A DNA stretch of 41,103 bases, taken from positions 1 to 41,103 of the forward strand of contig NZ_NGNS01000031.1 in the NCBI RefSeq assembly GCF_002165625.1, in the 5' to 3' direction. Positions 1-7,390 of this stretch are shown piece after piece. How positions within the stretch are numbered: position 1 is the first letter of the stretch; each line of letters begins with the position of its first letter. This DNA comes from Neiella marina. GTDB lineage: Bacteria > Pseudomonadota > Gammaproteobacteria > Enterobacterales > Neiellaceae. Made by a program: the position numbers and the translations under genes. The notes beneath the pieces are model-generated. The model searched no databases. It was not told where the DNA came from and saw only the letters and a program-made list of their open reading frames with translations.

Positions 1-59
1 TGATACTCCCCAAAAAGTAGTGTGGAGATCAGATCGAAGTTAACGGAAAAAGTTCAAAA

Positions 60-89
60 AAATCCCCGCCAATTGCTTAGCGGGGATTT
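60..89. terminator. Rho-independent terminator-like hairpin at left edge
   Basis: A perfect 10-bp stem (AAATCCCCGC at 60-69 pairs with GCGGGGATTT at 80-89) encloses a 10-nt loop. An A-rich run precedes it, so it could act in either direction. The usual T-tract on the plus strand is cut short because the next bases are the mosaic-end-like sequence. No gene can be recognised in bases 1-59. Since the right edge of the window carries an rRNA-type promoter, this may be the terminator of an rRNA operon or another upstream unit, but no rRNA sequence is visible. Confidence 0.6.
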
Positions 90-104
90 GTGTATAAGAG
101 ACAG
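89..104 (+). other. Tn5/Nextera mosaic-end-like sequence (probable artefact)
   Basis: Bases 89-104 read TGTGTATAAGAGACAG, identical to the last 16 of the 19 nt of the hyperactive Tn5 mosaic end used in tagmentation libraries. A chance 16-mer match at the very edge of a contig is very unlikely. The mosaic end points rightward, as it would if the insert began at base 105. The bases to its left may therefore not be contiguous with those to its right in the real genome. Confidence 0.85.
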
Positions 105-185
105 GCCGATTGGCTGCCTTTTTCTTTGCCGCTGGTGTGCGCAAGTGACTTTTACAACAGCTAGGTTCGTTGATTGTTTCCTGCG

Positions 186-578
186 TTATTTGTTTCGAAG
201 CGTGTAGCGAAGCAACCCGAGCACATGGATTTTCATCGAGGCGGTGGCAAACATCGAGTTTGTGAGGAATGTTCTGATGCCGGCAGGAGGTGTTGGGGCG
301 ATCGACGCGACAATATGACCATCGAGGCAGATCTCAACCGAAAGACTCAAGCGCGTGGCGATTTGCTGTGCCGCTTCGATGGCGTCACGCCGAATACCCC
401 GCTTCGGAACATAAGCCAAGGCCGAGGTCATGCTCCCTTGCGGTACCAAGTTCAGCATGATGACATCATTTGCTGCTGTTAACGTCCCGGTTACGGCACG
501 GTTATCCTCGCCGGTGCTGTTGCCATTGAGGCTCAGGTGACCATCGAAGCTGAGCGGCGTAGCCGGTGACACAGCCAT
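186..578 (-). CDS. Hypothetical 130-aa protein, last gene of the efflux-operon tail
   Basis: The function is not recognised. The ORF has a plausible ribosome-binding site (GAGG about 8 nt before the ATG at 578) and starts 15 nt after the stop of the 64-aa gene upstream, so the two are probably co-transcribed. The N-terminal half is rich in Ser, Thr, Asn and Gly and reads like beta strands (FDGHLSLNGNSTGED). The C-terminal part is basic and hydrophobic, ending in LLRYTLRNK. There is no clear signal peptide, membrane helix or known motif. The C-terminus lies about 80 bp from the suspected chimeric junction but appears complete. Codon use looks like that of neighbouring genes. Confidence 0.55.
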   Translation of the reverse strand: MAVSPATPLSFDGHLSLNGNSTGEDNRAVTGTLTAANDVIMLNLVPQGSMTSALAYVPKRGIRRDAIEAAQQIATRLSLSVEICLDGHIVASIAPTPPAGIRTFLTNSMFATASMKIHVLGLLRYTLRNK

Positions 579-593
579 ATTGGTTACCTCTAG

Positions 594-788
594 CTACTCA
601 GATATATCTCGAGCGCGAATCTTCAGCACACCGTTGATGGTCCAGTGCGCAGTTTCCGATCCTGCGCCAGCCGAGCTGGGTACACCGATCTGCATTTGCT
701 CAAACTCATAGGTCAGCTCGGCGTTTCTTTCGTTTAGTTTTTCATAGAGCGCAATGGCCAGATCTGGCCAAGTTGTTGTATTTGCCAT
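594..788 (-). CDS. Small 64-aa hypothetical protein
   Basis: The start is placed at the ATG at 788 because GGAGAA lies 6 nt upstream. The frame stays open for 34 more codons upstream, but that part has no comparable ribosome-binding site and an unconvincing composition. The product begins MANTTTWPDLAIALYEKLNE and is acidic, with an N-terminal amphipathic helix and a later beta-like stretch (HWTINGVLKIRARD). No cysteine, signal peptide or membrane segment is present. I do not recognise a named family. Tandem placement with the 130-aa gene (15-nt gap) and with the NTF2-like gene upstream (102-nt gap) suggests one transcription unit. Confidence 0.6.
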   Translation of the reverse strand: MANTTTWPDLAIALYEKLNERNAELTYEFEQMQIGVPSSAGAGSETAHWTINGVLKIRARDISE

Positions 789-843
789 GTCGATTCTCCG
801 TTGTGTATTCGAGGCAGTGGATGCTGCAACAACTAACGCTTGA

Positions 844-868
844 TGCGTGACAATGCATTGGTCACGCA
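844..868. repeat. Inverted repeat between NTF2-like gene and 64-aa gene
   Basis: TGCGTGAC at 844-851 pairs with GTCACGCA at 861-868 around a 9-nt loop. The centre (CAATGCATTG) is itself palindromic. There is no T-run on either side, so it is not a canonical terminator. It could be an attenuator, a processing site that sets different levels of the upstream efflux genes and the small genes, or a protein-binding site. Confidence 0.4.
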
Positions 869-890
869 AACTATGATGTTGCTTCATCAA

Positions 891-1343
891 TTACGTCGAC
901 AGGGCGTGTTTGGATCGAGAGCCGGCTGTTGGCGCAACGGCGGTAACCGCCGTTATTTGCCAGTTCGTTGCATTTTTCTGCAATGAAAACTGGTAGCAGC
1001 CAACGACCGCACTCGCTCGGTTGCCTGAGATGCTCACTTCTTGCACCTCAATCGCTGGTGATGCCAGGTTGAGTCCCGGTAAAAAGTCGTCGAATTCGGT
1101 GACGAGTTCGGAGCGGCTAACTAACTCAACCTCATCGCCAAACCAATGGCTATAGTCGAGCTCCAAGCTGGGGGCCAACACTTGAGTGACATCCGCAGCT
1201 ACTCCCAATCGCGCAATTTGCCCCATTTGCTCAAATACTGCGCGAATGGCGGCCTCTTCATTTTGGCTGTCAGCAGCGCTCACTGGCAGCGCCAGCAATA
1301 GCGAGGCGGCCAACATCATTGTCGCTAATAAACGGCCTATCAT
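891..1343 (-). CDS. Secreted NTF2-like (SnoaL-type fold) protein
   Basis: This 150-aa product begins with a signal peptide (MIGRLLATMMLAASLLLALPVSAADS, probable cleavage after VSA or SAA), so it should be periplasmic. The mature part reads like the NTF2-like alpha+beta barrel: an N-terminal helix (EEAAIRAVFEQMGQIARLGV), then alternating strands ending in NWQITAVTAV, at the usual ~120-residue length. NTF2-like domains bind small molecules or act as enzymes; nothing here identifies a ligand. Its ATG overlaps the stop of the RND transporter gene (ATGA), implying translational coupling and an accessory role in the efflux operon. The family call is moderate; the specific function is unknown. Confidence 0.65.
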   Translation of the reverse strand: MIGRLLATMMLAASLLLALPVSAADSQNEEAAIRAVFEQMGQIARLGVAADVTQVLAPSLELDYSHWFGDEVELVSRSELVTEFDDFLPGLNLASPAIEVQEVSISGNRASAVVGCYQFSLQKNATNWQITAVTAVAPTAGSRSKHALST

Positions 1344-4300
1344 GGTGTTGCCTCCTCGTTGGCTTGCTTGTCGTTATCGTGCTGCTTATTGGCCACCAGC
1401 ATGTAAAATACTGGGGTAAACAACAGTCCGAACACAGTCACACCTATCATCCCGGAAAACACTGCCACACCCATGGCCTGACGCATTTCTGCACCAGCAC
1501 CCGAGGCCAACACCAAGGGAATGACACCGGCAGTAAAGGCAATGGAAGTCATCAAAATCGGTCGCAATCGCAAACGACAAGCTTGCAAAATAGCAGCCAG
1601 CGCGGTGCGGCCGGAATCATGTAATTCTTTGGCAAATTCGACCATCAGAATGGCGTTTTTACAGGCCAAAGCAACCAACACAATGAGCGCGATCTGGGTA
1701 AAGATATTGTTGTCACCGCCGACTAACCAAACGCCCGCTAACGCTGAGAAAATAGTCATTGGCACAATCAGAATAATCGCTAATGGCAAACGCAAGCTTT
1801 CATACTGTGCTGCCAACACCATGAATACCAATAACACCACCAGTGGGAAGATATACACCATGGTGTTACCCGCCAATATTTGCTGGTAGGTCACTTCGGT
1901 CCATTCGAACTTCATGTCATCGGGCAGTGTCGCTGCAAGCACTTGTTCGATTGCAGCTTGTGCTTGATCAGAACTGTAACCAACGGCAGGGCTGCCATTT
2001 AGCTCTGCACTCGGATAGCCGTTGTAATGCATCACCCGGTCGGGTCCTGTGGTTGGTGTGACTGCCAACACTGAACCCAGTGGTACCATTTGTCCGGCGG
2101 CATTGCGCACCTTTAGATTAAGTATTTGCTGTGGGTCGAGACGGTATTTGGCATCGGCTTGGGCATTGACCTGATAGGTGCGACCAAACATGTTGAAGTC
2201 ATTGACATACAAAGAGCCGAGGTAGATTTGCAAGGCATCAAACACCTCAGACAGCGGAATACCTTGGATTAATGCTTGCTCGCGGTCGACTTGAATATCC
2301 ATTTGCGGCACTTGAATACGAAAGGTCGAGTACAAACCCATTAACTCAGGACGTTTGGAGGCTTCGCCTATCACCGCATTGAGGCTGGCAAACAGCGCTT
2401 CAAAACCGGCATTGCCACGGTCTTCGATTTGCAGCTTAAAGCCACCGGTTGAACCTAAACCTTGAATCGGTGGCGGCGGAAAGATTGCGACAAAGGCTTC
2501 GTCAATCACTGCGAAACGTTGATTGAGCGCGGCAACGATTGCTCCGGCGGATAAGCTTGGCTCAGTACGCTGTTCAAATGCTTCGAGGGTGACGAAAACA
2601 ATACCGCTGTTGGGGCTGTTGGTGAAACCGTTGACCGATAACCCTGGGAATGACACGGTTTGGGCAACGCCCGGTGTCGCCAGTGCAATCTGCTCCATCT
2701 CGCGGATCACGGCATCGGTGCGATCCAGACTTGAGGCATCAGGCAGCTGGGCAATCGCCACTAGGTATTGCTTGTCTTGCTGTGGAATAAAGCCGCCGGG
2801 TACGGCGTTGAATAACGACACTGTGCTGGTGACAAGGCCGAGGTAAACTACGCCAACGATGACGCTAAAGCGGATCAGCTTCTTCACCGTGCCTTCATAA
2901 GCATTGGCACCTTTATCAAACAGGCGGTTAAACGGATGAAACAACCAGCGCCCGAAGAGCTTGTTAAGAATCCGAGTTAAGGCGTCTGGTTTGGCATCAT
3001 GGCCTTTCAGCAACAACGCCGACAATGCTGGCGATAGGGTCAGCGAGTTAAATGCAGAAATGACCGTCGAGATAGTGATGGTCAGGGCAAATTGCTTGTA
3101 AAACTGACCCGACAAACCGGTAATAAAAGCGGTGGGGATAAATACCGCACAGAGAACCAAGGCAATGGCGATAATCGGTCCTGTTACCTCGGTCATGGCG
3201 ACTTTGGTTGCTTCCAGCGGGCTCAAGCCGTTATGAATGTTGCGCTCAACGTTTTCCACCACCACGATGGCATCATCGACCACAATCCCGATGGCTAGCA
3301 CCAAACCGAACAAGGACAAGGTGTTGATGGAGACGCCCAACCATTGCATCACCGCAAAGGTACCAATCAAGGAAACCGGCACCGCAATCAGTGGAATGAT
3401 TGAGGCGCGCCAAGTCTGTAAAAACAGCACCACCACAATGACCACCAGAGCAATCGCTTCGAGCAAGGTATGGATCACAGCATCAATTGAGCCGCGGACA
3501 AACACCGTTGGGTCATAAGCAATTTCATAGGCCATGCCTGCAGGAAAGGCTTTCGCCAGTTCGGCCATGGTTTCTCGCACCTGATCGGACAACTCAATGG
3601 CGTTTGAACCTGGGCGTTGGAAAATCGGCATGGCGACCGCAGGCTTGCCATTTAGCAATGCTCTTAAGGCGTAAGTATTCTGGCCTAATTCCACCCGTGC
3701 GACGTCTTTCAGTCGGGTTAAAGCGCCATTCTCTCCGACCCGAATCACGACGTTTTCAAACTCTTCAATGCTCTCGAGTCGACCTTTGACATTGAGCAAA
3801 ATCTGGAATTGATTCTCCAGTGGCGTCGGTTGAGCACCTAGCGAACCAGCAGCGACTTGCTGGTTTTGCACACGTAAGGCGCTGACCACATCATTGGCGG
3901 TCAGTTGGCGGGCGGCAAGGGCATCAGGATCGAGCCAAATACGCATGGAGTATTCACCACCACCAAACAACTGGACATCACCAACACCACCGAGGCGAGC
4001 AATTTGGTCTTTGATATAGAGGTTGGTGTAGTTCGACAGGTAGCTGATCTCACGAGACTCATCAGGCGAGTACATGTGAACCACCATGGTCAAATCTGGT
4101 GACGCTTTCTCTGCCACCACGCCCAAGCGCTGCACTAGCTCTGGTAGGCGTGGCAGGGCACTGCTAACGCGATTTTGAACTTGGACCTGAGCTTTGTCCA
4201 AATCAGTGCCCAGGGCGAATGTGACCGTTAGGGTCATGCGACCATCGCTGGTGGCCTGAGAAAACATGTAAAGCATGTTTTCGGTGCCATTGATTTCCTG

Positions 4301-4504
4301 CTCCAGCGGCGTGGCAACCGTTTCGGCAATGACCTTTGGATTGGCACCCGGATAGTTAGCAGTGATAACAACCGTGGGGGGTACCACTTCGGGGTATTCA
4401 CTGACCGGCAACTGGAATAACGAAATACTACCGCCAATGAGGATCACCAGCGACAGCATGGACGGGAAGATTGGCCGTTGAATGAAAAAGTGAGAAAAGT
4501 TCAT
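1340..4504 (-). CDS. RND multidrug efflux transporter, MexF/OqxB-like (HAE-1 family)
   Basis: This 1054-aa inner-membrane proton antiporter is full length for AcrB-type RND pumps (about 1030-1060). The N-terminus (MNFSHFFIQRPIF, then PVSEYPEVVPPTVVITANYPGANP) is typical and closest to MexF/OqxB as I remember those proteins. The TM4 proton-relay aspartates are present as D410-D411 in GIVVDDAIVVVENVE, and the TM10 lysine is in ACKNAILMVEFAKE. Two large periplasmic loops follow TM1 and TM7. The gene starts 9 nt after the adaptor stop and overlaps the NTF2-like gene by 4 nt. No outer-membrane channel is encoded nearby, so a TolC-type protein must come from elsewhere. Likely substrates (hydrophobic drugs, quinolones, phenicols) are inferred from the family only. 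Confidence 0.93.
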   Translation of the reverse strand: MNFSHFFIQRPIFPSMLSLVILIGGSISLFQLPVSEYPEVVPPTVVITANYPGANPKVIAETVATPLEQEINGTENMLYMFSQATSDGRMTLTVTFALGTDLDKAQVQVQNRVSSALPRLPELVQRLGVVAEKASPDLTMVVHMYSPDESREISYLSNYTNLYIKDQIARLGGVGDVQLFGGGEYSMRIWLDPDALAARQLTANDVVSALRVQNQQVAAGSLGAQPTPLENQFQILLNVKGRLESIEEFENVVIRVGENGALTRLKDVARVELGQNTYALRALLNGKPAVAMPIFQRPGSNAIELSDQVRETMAELAKAFPAGMAYEIAYDPTVFVRGSIDAVIHTLLEAIALVVIVVVLFLQTWRASIIPLIAVPVSLIGTFAVMQWLGVSINTLSLFGLVLAIGIVVDDAIVVVENVERNIHNGLSPLEATKVAMTEVTGPIIAIALVLCAVFIPTAFITGLSGQFYKQFALTITISTVISAFNSLTLSPALSALLLKGHDAKPDALTRILNKLFGRWLFHPFNRLFDKGANAYEGTVKKLIRFSVIVGVVYLGLVTSTVSLFNAVPGGFIPQQDKQYLVAIAQLPDASSLDRTDAVIREMEQIALATPGVAQTVSFPGLSVNGFTNSPNSGIVFVTLEAFEQRTEPSLSAGAIVAALNQRFAVIDEAFVAIFPPPPIQGLGSTGGFKLQIEDRGNAGFEALFASLNAVIGEASKRPELMGLYSTFRIQVPQMDIQVDREQALIQGIPLSEVFDALQIYLGSLYVNDFNMFGRTYQVNAQADAKYRLDPQQILNLKVRNAAGQMVPLGSVLAVTPTTGPDRVMHYNGYPSAELNGSPAVGYSSDQAQAAIEQVLAATLPDDMKFEWTEVTYQQILAGNTMVYIFPLVVLLVFMVLAAQYESLRLPLAIILIVPMTIFSALAGVWLVGGDNNIFTQIALIVLVALACKNAILMVEFAKELHDSGRTALAAILQACRLRLRPILMTSIAFTAGVIPLVLASGAGAEMRQAMGVAVFSGMIGVTVFGLLFTPVFYMLVANKQHDNDKQANEEATP

Positions 4505-4513
4505 AGCAACCTC

Positions 4514-5686
4514 TTATCGCTTGGCGATCAGTGGTGTTGGCTCAGCACTATCACTGGTGATGGTGAGCTCCAGCGATGACAAATCCAGCTGCACTGGGCG
4601 TGGTTCTATTGGCATGCCAGGGCCGACTTTGGCAGGGCCATTGACGGCAATGACATCGGTTGGTTTCAATCCTTGGGTGATCACCCGATATTCGCCATAA
4701 CGCTCGCCAGTGGTGACCAAGCGATACTCCAAGGTGTTCTCTGCACTGACGGTAAGCACAAAGCGATTTTTCAAGTCAGTACCGATGGCCCGATCTGGAA
4801 TCAAAATTTGCTGATGGGCAGCGCTGGCGGCAACGCGGATCCGGGCAAACGAACCGGCGCGCAGTTTGCCTTGCTGTGGCGCGAAGGTGGCTCGGACACG
4901 CAAGGTTCCTGTATGGGTATCAATGGCATTGTCGATAAAGTCGATTCTGCCAACATGGGAAAATCGATCACTGCCTGTTAATTGCAGTACCGCGGGTAAC
5001 TCCGAAGTTGTAGTGACATCACTAAAGCTTTTGTTCCAAGTACGCTCATCGACATCGAAGTAGGCGTACATTTCGTGGTTCGAAACGATACTGGTGAGGA
5101 TGCTTTGATTGGCATTGACGTTGTTGCCTTTGGTGATTTCTGCGCGCGACACCACGCCGGAAATTGGCGCAGTAATTTGAGTGAATTCAAGATCCAGTTC
5201 AGCGGCACGTAGCTGTGCTTGAAACGCTTGCAGCTCGGCTTGACGTTGACGTGCGGCAGAGCTGCGCGATTCGGCTTGTTCAGCTGAAATGGCGTTGTTC
5301 TGGCGCAGTCGCTGAGCACGACGGTTCTCATTATTGGCTTGCTCTAACGCGGCGACAGCGCTCTTTACCTGAGCTTTGAGGCGAGCAACCTCTGCTTCGA
5401 ATGGGCGCGCATCGAGCTTGAACAACAAGTCACCTTCTTTTACGACTTGTCCTTCAACAAATTCAATCGATTTAATAACACCAGAAACTCGCGGCATTAG
5501 ATCAACTTCTTGCGGTGCTTCAAGTCGAGTGGTGTAGGTATACCAAGCTTGCACCGCTTGCTCGGCTACAGTGGCAACGTCGATTGGTGTTGCTGGTGGT
5601 GTAATCGGTGTAGTGGCTTCGTCACTGCAGCCAACTAAGGTGATGATGGTTGCAGCGAGAACAAATGCAGATAGTTGGCGTTTCAT
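4514..5686 (-). CDS. RND efflux periplasmic adaptor lipoprotein, MexE/OqxA-like
   Basis: This 390-aa membrane-fusion protein links the RND pump to an outer-membrane channel. A lipobox (TLVGC, Cys20) ends a short signal peptide, so the protein is probably lipid-anchored facing the periplasm. The biotinyl-lipoyl half-motifs are seen (PRVSGVIKSIEFVEGQVVKEGDLLFKLDARPF near residue 70, and ITAPISGVVSRAEITKGNNV near 175), with a coiled-coil alpha-hairpin between them (about 100-165, rich in Ala, Gln and Arg). Beta-barrel and membrane-proximal domains follow. It is the first gene of the operon, with AGGGG before its ATG, and is divergent from the LysR gene, its probable regulator. Confidence 0.92.
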   Translation of the reverse strand: MKRQLSAFVLAATIITLVGCSDEATTPITPPATPIDVATVAEQAVQAWYTYTTRLEAPQEVDLMPRVSGVIKSIEFVEGQVVKEGDLLFKLDARPFEAEVARLKAQVKSAVAALEQANNENRRAQRLRQNNAISAEQAESRSSAARQRQAELQAFQAQLRAAELDLEFTQITAPISGVVSRAEITKGNNVNANQSILTSIVSNHEMYAYFDVDERTWNKSFSDVTTTSELPAVLQLTGSDRFSHVGRIDFIDNAIDTHTGTLRVRATFAPQQGKLRAGSFARIRVAASAAHQQILIPDRAIGTDLKNRFVLTVSAENTLEYRLVTTGERYGEYRVITQGLKPTDVIAVNGPAKVGPGMPIEPRPVQLDLSSLELTITSDSAEPTPLIAKR

Positions 5687-5748
5687 TGTTATTGACCCCT
5701 CGAATTTGGAGATGTGATCTTAGTTAGGGGTTGGGTGGCAAAAAAGCA

Positions 5749-5805
5749 TACATATGTAAATACAATGATGCCAAAATGGCACCAATTGGTTTCCAAGTTT
5801 ATAAT
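5749..5805. promoter_or_regulatory. Divergent control region of the efflux operon and LysR gene
   Basis: The 166-bp gap between the divergent adaptor and LysR genes holds several dyads of the T-N11-A type favoured by LysR proteins. They are TACATATGTA at 5749-5758, TGCCA-AAA-TGGCA at 5769-5781 and ACCAATTGGT at 5781-5790. A TATAAT at 5800-5805 could be the -10 of the LysR gene. Its -35 would fall on the TGGCA arm, consistent with autorepression by the LysR protein. The assignment to this regulator is inference from position. Confidence 0.5.
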
Positions 5806-5852
5806 CACTGCCAAATGATTGATAAAAATCAGCCTGTTGAGAGGAATTGTTG

Positions 5853-6830
5853 ATGGATATGACCAGCCGACTGTTGTTGTTTCTTGAGGTGACAGAACGC
5901 GGATCATTCGCTCGCGCGGCTGAATTTCGTGGCATCGACCGTTCAGTCGTGTCGAAACAGCTTGGCAAGCTGGAATCCGAGCTGGGCGTGCGCTTGCTTA
6001 ATCGCTCGACTCGTTCGTTTTCGCTCACCGCCGCTGGCGTGGAAATGGTGCGCAAAGCAGAAGAGCTAAGAGCATTGCTTGGTGATACTGTTCGAGTGGC
6101 GGAAAATTTCCATTCAGAGCCCAAAGGATTGTTGAAAATAACCAGCACGGCGTCATTGGCGCAGCAGGTTATCCAACCTGTGATCAATGAATTTCAGCAG
6201 CAGTACCCGCAGGTTGAAGTGGAGTTGACCCTAGACGATCGCTTGCTCGATATTGTCAGTGAGGGGTTTGATTTGGCATTTCGCGTTGGTGAACCACGCG
6301 ATTCATCATTGATTGCGCGTTATTTGGCGCGAAATCGATTGATTATGCTGGCATCCCCCGAATTCATCGAACGTTATGGTAATCCCACAACCATAGAGCA
6401 ACTGGCTGAATTGCCTGGCGCGGGCTATTCCGGTGATGGCTTTCGGGCCGATGTGATCAAGTACGCCGATGACTTCAACTTGCCAAATCAAGTTCAAATG
6501 CGTTGTAACTATTACTCCAACGATATTGAAATGCTTCGCCTTAAAGCGTTGTCTGGCACGGCTTATTACATGGCGCCGGCGTTCCAAATTCGCTCTGATG
6601 TGTTGCAAGGGCGTCTGGTTCCTATCATGACGGACTTAAAGCTGCTTGATTTTGCCGGCGTTTACGCGGTGTATCCGCACCGCGACCTGCCGGTTAGAAC
6701 GCGGTTGTTCTTTGAAGCAATCAAAACCTACATCGGCGAAGAGGCGCCGATTTGGGAGCACAATATCCCCGGTTTTGACGATATGTATGGCAATAAGTCA
6801 CGCGCCGAGTGGCAGCATTTGAAGTGGTAG
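5853..6830 (+). CDS. LysR-family transcriptional regulator
   Basis: The 325-aa product has an N-terminal winged helix-turn-helix (about residues 3-60: FLEVTERGSFARAAEFRGIDRSVVSKQLGKLE, LLNRSTRSFSLTAAG) and a C-terminal periplasmic-binding-protein-like effector domain starting at GLLKITSTASLAQQVIQP. It resembles the CrgA/AaeR-like LysR subgroup. The ATG at 5853 is preferred because GAGGA lies 7 nt upstream; an in-frame TTG at 5847 would overlap that spacing. The gene is divergent from the RND efflux operon, the usual arrangement for a local regulator that senses pump substrates or related metabolites. The effector is unknown. Confidence 0.88.
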   Translation: MDMTSRLLLFLEVTERGSFARAAEFRGIDRSVVSKQLGKLESELGVRLLNRSTRSFSLTAAGVEMVRKAEELRALLGDTVRVAENFHSEPKGLLKITSTASLAQQVIQPVINEFQQQYPQVEVELTLDDRLLDIVSEGFDLAFRVGEPRDSSLIARYLARNRLIMLASPEFIERYGNPTTIEQLAELPGAGYSGDGFRADVIKYADDFNLPNQVQMRCNYYSNDIEMLRLKALSGTAYYMAPAFQIRSDVLQGRLVPIMTDLKLLDFAGVYAVYPHRDLPVRTRLFFEAIKTYIGEEAPIWEHNIPGFDDMYGNKSRAEWQHLKW

Positions 6831-6840
6831 TTTGGCGGCT

Positions 6841-7227
6841 TTAAGTTTCAGCGTTGCGGTTTTCCAGAACGATACCTAGCTCGTTGCGCTTGCGTTGACT
6901 TAATCCCAGCGCAACGAGTCGATACGATTCACTGAGGTAGTACTTCAAATCCTCATCTAAATGGCCTGTGGTATCGGTTTGTTGAATCCATTTCATGCCG
7001 CGCGTGGCGAAGTAGGGCGCAGGAATGTAGCCCTCGCATTGGCTCAGAAATTCATAGTTCAGTGGCGAAGATTTGAAGGTAAATGCGGGCTGATCATTTT
7101 TTTTGCTCCAACCGCCAATGGCAAACACTTTGCCACCCACTTTCCATACGTGCGAGTTACCCCATTGCACGACATGAGTGGTGGCCTTGAGCCCACCACA
7201 AAACTGGTTGAATTGCTCATAATCCAT
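6841..7227 (-). CDS. MmcQ/YjbR-family protein
   Basis: This 128-aa soluble protein fits the YjbR/MmcQ family (formerly DUF419), which adopts a double-wing, CyaY-like fold and is sometimes annotated as DNA-binding. Family features visible are the N-terminal LKATTHVVQWGNSHVWKVGGKVFAIGGW, the central FTFKSSPLNYEFLSQCEGYIPAPYFATRGMKWIQ, and the C-terminal helix LKYYLSESYRLVALGLSQRKRNEL. Length is normal for the family. It is convergent with the LysR gene (10-bp gap) and divergent from the GH5 gene. The biological role is not established, and nothing local defines a partner. Confidence 0.85.
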   Translation of the reverse strand: MDYEQFNQFCGGLKATTHVVQWGNSHVWKVGGKVFAIGGWSKKNDQPAFTFKSSPLNYEFLSQCEGYIPAPYFATRGMKWIQQTDTTGHLDEDLKYYLSESYRLVALGLSQRKRNELGIVLENRNAET

Positions 7228-7324
7228 GGTTGCTATCCATATTCCATATCAATGACGAAGTTTAGCTTACGACTAGTTTAACAATCATTTCTGCCAACTC
7301 AGTCCACCATTGAGGTTCAAGTAC

Positions 7325-7366
7325 TTGACAGCTTGACAGTCACCGGTAAAAGTGAAAACGTTTTCA
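7325..7366 (+). promoter_or_regulatory. LacI-type operator palindrome and -35-like repeats upstream of GH5 gene
   Basis: A perfect 14-bp palindrome with central CG, TGAAAACGTTTTCA, lies at 7353-7366, 24 bp before the GH5 start. Central-CG palindromes of this shape are typical operators of LacI-family sugar repressors. Just upstream are two TTGACA hexamers in tandem (7325-7330 and 7333-7338), each a perfect -35. No convincing -10 lies at 16-18 bp from either, so the promoter is not resolved. No LacI-family gene is in the window. Confidence 0.55.
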
Positions 7367-7390
7367 TCTTATTTATGAATTGGGCGGATT

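Noticed and set aside
47-61. A 15-nt identity (AAAAAGTTCAAAAAA) between the left edge and the rrn promoter upstream region at 40991-41005
   Set aside because: Both are low-complexity A-tracts. The left copy is followed by a terminator stem and not by a -35, so it is not a second rrn promoter.
7348-7361. -10 element for the TTGACA hexamers upstream of the GH5 gene
   Set aside because: The hexamers at 16-18 bp (such as AAAAGT or AAACGT) are poor matches to TATAAT, so no promoter was called there.
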